Positions 1 through 4,450 of a DNA stretch of 5,265 nucleotides are shown one piece after another. Source of the stretch: Oscillospiraceae bacterium. GTDB lineage: Bacteria; Bacillota; Clostridia; Oscillospirales; Acutalibacteraceae. A model generated the notes under the pieces. The model worked only from the letters and a program-made list of their open reading frames with translations, made no database searches and had not been told where the DNA came from. Both the position numbers and the translations under genes were made by a program. Where the stretch lies: positions 1 through 5,265 of the forward strand of contig CADBPL010000229.1 in assembly GCA_902796535.1 (NCBI GenBank), written 5' to 3'. The first letter of the stretch is position 1. The number at the start of each line of letters is the position of its first letter.

Positions 1-191
1 ACGAGCCCAAAATTCAGGAGCTGATCGCCGAAGTACCCATGGCCGAAATGGGCAACTTCTCCACCATCCTTCGTTCCGTTACCGCAGGCCGTGGTTACTT
101 CACGCTGGAGTTCGCCCGCTATGAGGACGCTCCGATGGACGTTCAGAAGAAGGTCATTGAAGAAGCCAAGCTCGCCGCGGAAGAAGAATAA
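1..191 (+). CDS. Elongation factor G-like GTPase, C-terminal end only (partial at 5' side)
   Basis: This is the 3' end of a gene whose start lies left of the window. The reading frame begins at base 3 and gives 62 residues before a TAA stop at 189-191. The segment EVPMAEMGNFSTILRSVTAG followed by RGYFTLEFARYEDAP matches the end of EF-G domain V, where canonical proteins have a SEMFGYATDLRS-type helix and then a QGRG turn and an FTMEF-type strand. EF-G catalyses ribosome translocation and recycling in the cytoplasm. Differences from the housekeeping type (no Phe after the AEM motif, Ala instead of Gln before GRG, an acidic EEE end) suggest the EF-G-like paralogue class seen in Clostridia rather than the main fusA, but the GTPase domain is not visible, so no symbol is given. 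A strong terminator follows 14 nt after the stop, so this is the last gene of its transcript. Confidence 0.9.
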   Translation, partial: EPKIQELIAEVPMAEMGNFSTILRSVTAGRGYFTLEFARYEDAPMDVQKKVIEEAKLAAEEE

Positions 192-205
192 TTCAGCTTT
201 TTCAC

Positions 206-240
206 AACAAGCCGTGTCACCCCGACACGGCTTGTTTTTT
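206..240 (+). terminator. Rho-independent terminator of the EF-G-like gene
   Basis: The arms 206-218 and 224-236 form a perfect 13-bp stem (AACAAGCCGTGTC with its reverse complement) around a 5-nt loop ACCCC. A T run at 235-240 overlaps the base of the stem. It starts 14 nt after the EF-G stop codon. The central 27 nt recur almost unchanged in the minus-strand terminator at 1825-1851. Confidence 0.95.
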
Positions 241-243
241 GGG

Positions 244-282
244 GGCAATGCCGCATCGTTCAGGTGTGCGGCATTGCCTTTT
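244..282 (+). terminator. Second hairpin, probable back-up terminator
   Basis: The arms 244-255 (GGCAATGCCGCA) and 267-278 (TGCGGCATTGCC) are a perfect 12-bp inverted repeat with an 11-nt loop. TTTT follows at 279-282. It lies directly behind the first terminator, so it most likely catches read-through from the EF-G-like gene. On the minus strand the stem is followed by C residues then A residues, so it would not work well as a terminator there. The U tract is short, so termination efficiency is uncertain. Confidence 0.65.
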
Positions 283-295
283 GTCATTGAAACGC

Positions 296-327
296 AAAAA
301 AGGCACAGGCCTCATGAAGCCTGTGCC
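296..327 (-). terminator. Rho-independent terminator of the minus-strand surface-protein gene
   Basis: The arms 319-327 and 302-310 (GGCACAGGC with GCCTGTGCC) form a perfect 9-bp stem with an 8-nt loop. Read on the minus strand, it is followed by six T residues (A run at 296-301 on the plus strand). It begins 19 nt after the stop codon of the gene ending at 347. There is no T tract on the plus-strand side, which fixes its orientation. Confidence 0.92.
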
Positions 328-346
328 GAATGGGTTTCAAATCAAA

Positions 347-1591
347 TTATAAATACCATTTCCAGCCGAACAGCAAATACACAATGATCCACTGCGGAAT
401 GGTATATCGGACCGTGACAGTGCTGGTGGCGCTCACTCTGTTCCCGAAACTGTCGGTAGCCGTGACGACAACCTGCGTAGAGCCGCGCTTCAGGCCCTTC
501 ACAACGCCGCTGCCATCCACGGAAGCAATGCTGGAATCTTTGACCTGATAGCTCAGCCCGTACCGGCAGCCCACATCGGCAACGACCGTAGAGGGGATCG
601 CCGTGGAGCTTCTGAAATTGACCGATACGTTGCTCGCCTTGATCGATCTGACAATTCTGTCACCATTCTGCCACATGGCATACAGATCCAGATCTTTGTT
701 GGCGAAATAGTTTGAACCCGGCCCATAGCTTATGCCGGTGCCGTCCGCTTCCGTGTTCCAGCCCATGAACACATAGGCGGGATTGCTGTGGGTCGGCTCC
801 TCTGTTCTGAGAACCAGGGTTTGCCCATCCACCTTGGTCTGCGGTTCCGGCGCGCTCAAGCCGCCGTTGGCATGGTAGGTCACGGTGTAACCCAGAGACG
901 TTTCAAACAGCTTCATATACTCGCTGGCGATCATGGTGCCGGCATAGCTTTTCACGTTTTTCACGGTGATCGAGGTGACGGTATCCGTGGGAACGAGTGC
1001 AAACTTTTTGGCATAATAAACGCTGCTGCTCGTGCCGCTGACTTCCTTATCCAGCGGAGTAAGCGAGTAGGAGACGTTGTGGTCGCTGTTGGCAAGTTTG
1101 ATGTTGGCGCTCGTAATGGTGGTGAGATCCATATAACGGCTGAAGGTGAGCAGATAACGCTCGCCGTCCTTCATCACGTCCGCCACTTCCGGTGCTTCCC
1201 TGCACACCATCGGGATCTCGATGTTCGTCCATCTGGGCGGTACGCTCATCCAGGTGGATTCCGCCGGTTCATAACCGGATTTGCCGACTCTGATCTGCCA
1301 GTCGCCCTCGTCCACATCCCAGTGGAAGGCGCCGAAGCTGTCGGTAATGATCGGATTGTTCTGGCCGTATACGCCGGCATTCCACTGCACGGCCGACCCG
1401 CCCTGCTTGAAATAGATCGTCGCCGTCGCATCCTTCACGCGGTTGGATTTGACCGCCTCATAAGCATAGCCGGTAAGCTCAACCACCCCCGCGTTGCTGT
1501 CAAGTGCGGAAACCTGCACAAGGGACAGCACGCTGAACAGCAGCACCGCACTGAGAAGAACGGATAAGGCCTTTTGGACTGTTTTTGACAT
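347..1591 (-). CDS. Secreted multi-module surface protein (carboxypeptidase-regulatory-like, SbsA Ig-like, Listeria-Bacteroides repeat, Ig-like group 2)
   Basis: This encodes 414 residues. The start was chosen at the ATG 1591-1589 because GGAGGG (1605-1600) sits 8 nt upstream; the in-frame ATG at 1597 is only 2 nt from it, and an ATG at 1621 lies upstream of it. Residues 1-29 are a signal peptide with a probable cut after VSA. Residues about 34-129 resemble a carboxypeptidase-regulatory/CnaB-like beta sandwich (TDSFGAFHWDVDEGDWQIRV then GYEPAES). Residues about 133-231 resemble an SbsA-type Ig domain (EAPEV, LTFSRYMD). Residues about 234-307 form one Listeria-Bacteroides repeat (YTVTYHANGG, FMGWNTEADGTG, LDLYAMW). 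Residues about 314-395 fit an Ig-like group 2 domain (SSIASVDGSGVVKGLKRGST). The protein ends in the hydrophobic, Trp/Tyr-rich tail QWIIVYLLFGWKWYL. No enzyme motif, LPXTG or dockerin is seen. The likely role is cell-envelope or adhesive, but this is inference from modules. It has its own promoter and terminator. Confidence 0.93.
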   Translation of the reverse strand: MSKTVQKALSVLLSAVLLFSVLSLVQVSALDSNAGVVELTGYAYEAVKSNRVKDATATIYFKQGGSAVQWNAGVYGQNNPIITDSFGAFHWDVDEGDWQIRVGKSGYEPAESTWMSVPPRWTNIEIPMVCREAPEVADVMKDGERYLLTFSRYMDLTTITSANIKLANSDHNVSYSLTPLDKEVSGTSSSVYYAKKFALVPTDTVTSITVKNVKSYAGTMIASEYMKLFETSLGYTVTYHANGGLSAPEPQTKVDGQTLVLRTEEPTHSNPAYVFMGWNTEADGTGISYGPGSNYFANKDLDLYAMWQNGDRIVRSIKASNVSVNFRSSTAIPSTVVADVGCRYGLSYQVKDSSIASVDGSGVVKGLKRGSTQVVVTATDSFGNRVSATSTVTVRYTIPQWIIVYLLFGWKWYL

Positions 1592-1599
1592 TTTCATAT

Positions 1600-1605
1600 C
1601 CCTCC
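1600..1605 (-). promoter_or_regulatory. Ribosome binding site deciding the start of the surface-protein gene
   Basis: GGAGGG on the minus strand lies 8 nt before the ATG at 1591 and only 2 nt before the ATG at 1597. The spacing favours translation from MSKTVQ rather than from MKMSKT. The longer frame that opens at 1621 would place the Shine-Dalgarno sequence inside its own coding region. Confidence 0.85.
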
Positions 1606-1745
1606 AAATTAAAATACGCAATCAAAGCGGCGCCGTCAGCGCACCGCCCTGTTTGCCGTTTCACAAAACGGCCGCTTCCGGCAGCGCAACGGCTTTTTCA
1701 AACAAATCGCCCGCCGCTGACTTTGCATGAACCATTTTGTGTTAC
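1606..1745 (-). promoter_or_regulatory. Long GC-rich 5' leader with potential secondary structure
   Basis: The predicted transcript starts near 1745 and its leader is about 150 nt, far longer than the short leaders of the other two genes with visible promoters. On the minus strand a 7-bp pairing joins GTCAGCG (1721-1715) with CGCTGAC (1641-1635). Inside it are a 7-bp hairpin GCCGTTT-TGTG-AAACGGC (1672-1655) and, just upstream, a 5-bp hairpin GCTGC-CGGAA-GCGGC containing one G-U pair. No T run follows, so it is not a simple terminator, and I recognise no known riboswitch class. GC-rich DNA folds easily, so a regulatory function is only a possibility. Confidence 0.35.
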
Positions 1746-1751
1746 AACAGC

Positions 1752-1780
1752 ATTTTATCAAAATGAACCGCCGCTGTCAA
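1752..1780 (-). promoter_or_regulatory. Sigma-A type promoter of the surface-protein gene
   Basis: A perfect -35 box TTGACA (1780-1775) and the -10 box TAAAAT (1757-1752, five of six consensus bases) are separated by 17 bp. Transcription should begin near 1745. The sequence around it is AT-rich compared with the GC-rich leader that follows. Confidence 0.85.
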
Positions 1781-1815
1781 GTAGACACTGATTTTCCTTG
1801 CTTATTTTAACCATA

Positions 1816-1851
1816 AAACCGAAACAAGCCGCATCGGCGTGACACGGCTTG
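1816..1851 (-). terminator. Rho-independent terminator of the phosphoesterase gene
   Basis: On the minus strand CAAGCCGTGTC (1851-1841), loop ACGCC and GATGCGGCTTG (1835-1825) form an 11-bp stem with two adjacent G-U wobble pairs. TTT-CGG-TTTT follows to 1815. On the plus strand the two wobbles would become A-C mismatches, which shows that the RNA is read from the minus strand. It starts 19 nt after the phosphoesterase stop codon. It is nearly the same sequence as the terminator at 208-234. Confidence 0.85.
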
Positions 1852-1870
1852 CTCTGTTTTGGCTGTCGGT

Positions 1871-4291
1871 TCAGAACGGAAGGAAGGAAAGAACCATGTT
1901 TTTCAGGTAATCAAACACTCTCACGATCAGCTCCCATAAAGCGCTCAGCGCATTTTTGGCGCTGGCTTCCGGCGTGGCGGCGGCAGGTTGTTCCTGCGCA
2001 AGCTGCGTGCATTCGACCGACTGATCGATCAGGCTGAAGTATTCGCGGTAGACTGCGTTGACAGCAAGCTCCGGCTCGGACAGAGAAGTGTCGATCTGGG
2101 CGAGCAGCACGCCAGCCTTCTCCAGCAGCGCCACGTCCTCTTCGGTCACGGCGTTGTCGTGGTTGCAGTCAGCCGCAAGCTGCTGTCCCTTGCTCAGCAC
2201 ACTGAGCGGAACAAGGCCGGAGGCGACCAGACGAACGTAAAACGCGTCTGTGCCGTCATACCAGCCGTCGCCGTTGACGTCGCCGACGACCACGGCTTCA
2301 TATTGCTGCGTGCCGCCGGGATAGGCCACCTTGACGTTGCAGCCCGTGCCGACGCGAGCGGCAGCGGGGAAGAATGCGTTATGCTGCACTTCCACGGTAA
2401 CGTAATCATCATTGAAGCAACCGGCGGCCTGCGCGCTGTCAAACGAAAGCGCCGACGCGGCCATGCAGCCGTTGCGCGTTTGCAGCGTGGTGAGCCCCGC
2501 GCATTTGGCCGGAAGATCGGCTGTGAGCTGCGCGATCTGCGTGGCGGTGAGGGTGGTGGCCCGCTGACCGGTCAGCGCGGCGTTGAGCGCGGCTGCCTGC
2601 TGATAGACAGGCTCAAACGCGCTGCGGCTTTCCTGCGTGTAGCGGGACAGGTCGCTGATATCGGAACCGTCCACCGCCGCAAAGCACGGCAAAAAGCTGT
2701 TGGCGGCGGCAGTCACGTCCACCGCGGAGGTGGCGGTGTGGCAATAGATGTTCGTTTGATGCTTGGTGGTGCCGTTGTTGAGCTCAGCAGGGGTGCCGGG
2801 CGACAGGAGCGTGCCGCAGGTGTTGGCGCCGCTGCTGCTTTCATCAAAGCTGATCTGCGTGATCGGCGGCCCGGCCTCGCCGTTGTCGGTGGCAAAGAAA
2901 TAGATGTAATCGCCGCCCGATTCCTTGTTCAGGTCGCTGCCGTACATATAATAGCCGCAGGCCTTGCCGTTGATGTTCAGTTCATAATAGAAATTGGAGG
3001 CGTCGCTCGGGTCAGAATAAAAGCGGATATCCTTGAGCGCATCCTCATAATTCGTCGTGGTTTTGTAGCCAAGATAGATGTAGTTGCCGCCCGCGCCCTT
3101 GTTCAGGTCGAAGTCAATGGGGGTGTAGCCGTTGTCGGTGAGCGCCGAAAGCGCCTTGCTTTTGTCGCCGTCGGAGCCGACAGCGAGGTCGCTGATGTAG
3201 GTGCCGGTCTGCGGAACGCTGTAATAGCGGTCGTTCGTGCCGTGATAAAGCGCGAGCTGGCGCTCAAACTGCTCGCTGTAGCGAACAGTGTGAGAGGAAT
3301 AGGTGGTGGTGTCGCGCTCATCCAGCTCGATCACGCCGTAGCCGCGGCAGGCGTCGTCGCCGTAGGATTCAAAGGTCATGCCGGGCATCTGGATGAAATC
3401 AACGCCCTGCCAGTGGCCGACAAAGCTGTTGGCGTGGTCGTGCCCCGTGACAATGCCGATCACGTCGCCCATGTTTTTGAGCGTGGTGAATTCGCCGCTG
3501 TTGGTGTTGGGCGGGCAGGGAAATTCGCCCAGATAGCCCTCGGCGTTATCGTTGAGGCCGAGCAAATATTTTTTGCCGTTGTAGGTCTTGGTGCCGACTT
3601 CACTTTCGATCAGGCAGTTGTAGACCTCGGGCACGACGATGTGCTGGAACACCATGGAATTGACCTTGTGACCCGCGGAAGCCGTGAGCGCGTTGTCGGT
3701 GGCCACCATCCAGTTTTGCTGATCCTGATGCACGTTGTCGTAGCCGCCGTCGGAAGCATACATGTTGGAGTCGATGATCCAGCAGTTGAAGGCAATATCC
3801 GAACCGTCGGAAGAATAAATGGGAATGTTGCAGTTGCCAAAGCCGGTGGTGGAAGGCGCCGCATCATAGGTCAGGCAGTAGGGCGATTCCATGTAGACCT
3901 CGTGCATCTGCGCTTTGGCGGTGTCGTAGTTGGAATACTTATCCGCATCGTGGTTGCCGAAGGTGTAGGCAAAGGGCACCTGATGCGCGTTGATGGGCGC
4001 CAGGATCTTGCGGCAGCCGGTGCGGAATTTGGAGATGGTGTTCACGTGGACGTTATCGCCCGTAAAGACGACGAGATCGGGCTGTTCGACGGTGAGGGCG
4101 AAATCCATGAAATCGATCATCGTCTGATAAGGGGATTCGTCATCCTGACAATCGGCGAACACGACGATCTTGAATTTGCCGTCAGCGCCGAAGCGCAGGG
4201 TGATATCCGCCGCATCCGCCGTCAGCGCAACGGCCGTTACGCTGAACACAAGAACAAGAGAAAGAAGAACAGACAAACATTTTTTTAACAT
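1871..4291 (-). CDS. Secreted calcineurin-like metallophosphoesterase with beta-prism-like repeats, FIVAR-like module and dockerin
   Basis: This encodes 806 residues. The start ATG at 4291 has AGGAGGT 7 nt upstream. Residues 1-27 are a signal peptide (probable cut after ADA). Residues about 38-325 form a calcineurin-like phosphoesterase domain with the metal-binding blocks in order: D47-C-Q49, G78-D-N80, G112-N-H-D115, H217 and G283-H-D-H286. The spacing and the segments VPFAYTFGNHD and GHDHAN resemble the Dcr2/purple-acid-phosphatase-related branch. The His usual in the first block (DxH) is Gln. Residues about 361-525 contain three units with a (D/E)LN...IY core. Residues about 540-602 look like a FIVAR helical module (SDLSRYTQESRSAF). 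Residues about 668-730 are a dockerin with two calcium loops, D671-D682 (DVNGDGWYDGTD) and D708-D719 (DCNHDNAVTEED). Residues 783-806 form an amphipathic/hydrophobic tail. It probably hydrolyses a phosphoester outside the cell; the substrate is unknown. The gene is monocistronic, with its own promoter and terminator. Confidence 0.96.
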   Translation of the reverse strand: MLKKCLSVLLSLVLVFSVTAVALTADAADITLRFGADGKFKIVVFADCQDDESPYQTMIDFMDFALTVEQPDLVVFTGDNVHVNTISKFRTGCRKILAPINAHQVPFAYTFGNHDADKYSNYDTAKAQMHEVYMESPYCLTYDAAPSTTGFGNCNIPIYSSDGSDIAFNCWIIDSNMYASDGGYDNVHQDQQNWMVATDNALTASAGHKVNSMVFQHIVVPEVYNCLIESEVGTKTYNGKKYLLGLNDNAEGYLGEFPCPPNTNSGEFTTLKNMGDVIGIVTGHDHANSFVGHWQGVDFIQMPGMTFESYGDDACRGYGVIELDERDTTTYSSHTVRYSEQFERQLALYHGTNDRYYSVPQTGTYISDLAVGSDGDKSKALSALTDNGYTPIDFDLNKGAGGNYIYLGYKTTTNYEDALKDIRFYSDPSDASNFYYELNINGKACGYYMYGSDLNKESGGDYIYFFATDNGEAGPPITQISFDESSSGANTCGTLLSPGTPAELNNGTTKHQTNIYCHTATSAVDVTAAANSFLPCFAAVDGSDISDLSRYTQESRSAFEPVYQQAAALNAALTGQRATTLTATQIAQLTADLPAKCAGLTTLQTRNGCMAASALSFDSAQAAGCFNDDYVTVEVQHNAFFPAAARVGTGCNVKVAYPGGTQQYEAVVVGDVNGDGWYDGTDAFYVRLVASGLVPLSVLSKGQQLAADCNHDNAVTEEDVALLEKAGVLLAQIDTSLSEPELAVNAVYREYFSLIDQSVECTQLAQEQPAAATPEASAKNALSALWELIVRVFDYLKNMVLSFLPF

Positions 4292-4298
4292 AGCAGTT

Positions 4299-4305
4299 AC
4301 CTCCT
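4299..4305 (-). promoter_or_regulatory. Consensus ribosome binding site of the phosphoesterase gene
   Basis: AGGAGGT on the minus strand lies 7 nt before the ATG at 4291, which is optimal spacing. The promoter upstream leaves a leader of only about 18 nt, so this site sits almost at the 5' end of the mRNA. Confidence 0.93.
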
Positions 4306-4319
4306 GATAACTCTTATCA
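4305..4319 (-). promoter_or_regulatory. Palindrome over the -10 box, candidate operator
   Basis: TGATAA (4305-4310), a 3-nt spacer and TTATCA (4314-4319) make a perfect 6-bp inverted repeat. It overlaps four bases of the phosphoesterase -10 box and the predicted transcription start. This is a position where a dimeric repressor would block initiation, or where a very small hairpin could form at the mRNA 5' end. The arms are short and AT-rich, so chance cannot be excluded. Confidence 0.35.
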
Positions 4320-4344
4320 TATTCCCATCTGCGGACTCTGTCAA
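4316..4344 (-). promoter_or_regulatory. Sigma-A type promoter of the phosphoesterase gene
   Basis: A perfect -35 box TTGACA (4344-4339) and the -10 box TATGAT (4321-4316, five of six consensus bases) are separated by 17 bp. Transcription should start near 4309. It points away from the plus-strand promoter at 4393-4421, with 48 bp between the two -35 boxes. Confidence 0.88.
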
Positions 4345-4392
4345 GAAAGAAATAGAATAATCAGAACCAGTCGCTTCAACTTTTTTCCCGGC

Positions 4393-4421
4393 TTGACGGC
4401 ATTGGCCGAATTTGCTATAAT
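4393..4421 (+). promoter_or_regulatory. Strong extended -10 sigma-A promoter of the beta-propeller gene
   Basis: TTGACG (4393-4398) and a perfect TATAAT (4416-4421) are 17 bp apart, and TGC at 4413-4415 adds an extended -10 element. Transcription should start near 4428, giving a leader of roughly 23 nt that contains the ribosome binding site. This is the main argument that the coding strand to the right is plus. Confidence 0.9.
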
Positions 4422-4439
4422 CCAAGAAAAAACAGCAGC

Positions 4440-4445
4440 GGAGGG
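4440..4445 (+). promoter_or_regulatory. Ribosome binding site of the beta-propeller gene
   Basis: GGAGGG lies 5 nt before the ATG at 4451. Together with the promoter just upstream, it fixes the start of the plus-strand gene. Confidence 0.88.
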
Positions 4446-4450
4446 ATCGT

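Noticed and set aside
91..387. A 98-codon plus-strand open frame across the EF-G end and the terminators
   Set aside because: It overlaps the EF-G coding end in another frame and runs through three terminator hairpins. The product is low-complexity and has no ribosome binding site that I can support.
788..1567. A 259-codon plus-strand open frame opposite the surface-protein gene
   Set aside because: No ribosome binding site or domain was recognised. It is the antisense shadow of a gene with recognisable extracellular modules.
1592..1621. A longer N-terminus for the surface protein, starting at 1621 or 1597
   Set aside because: The start at 1621 would put the Shine-Dalgarno sequence inside the gene and add a charged stretch before the signal peptide. 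The ATG at 1597 is only 2 nt from the Shine-Dalgarno sequence.
1606..1745. A known riboswitch class (for example cyclic di-GMP) in the long leader
   Set aside because: I compared the conserved core I remember for that class and it is absent. Only unspecific hairpins are visible, so no class is claimed.
1988..4288. A 766-codon open frame on the plus strand, antisense to almost the whole phosphoesterase gene
   Set aside because: It mirrors the codons of a gene with clear signal peptide, metal-binding motifs, dockerin, promoter and ribosome binding site. The antisense translation is Val/Ala/Arg/Gly-rich with no recognisable domain. G/C-rich third positions explain the lack of stops.
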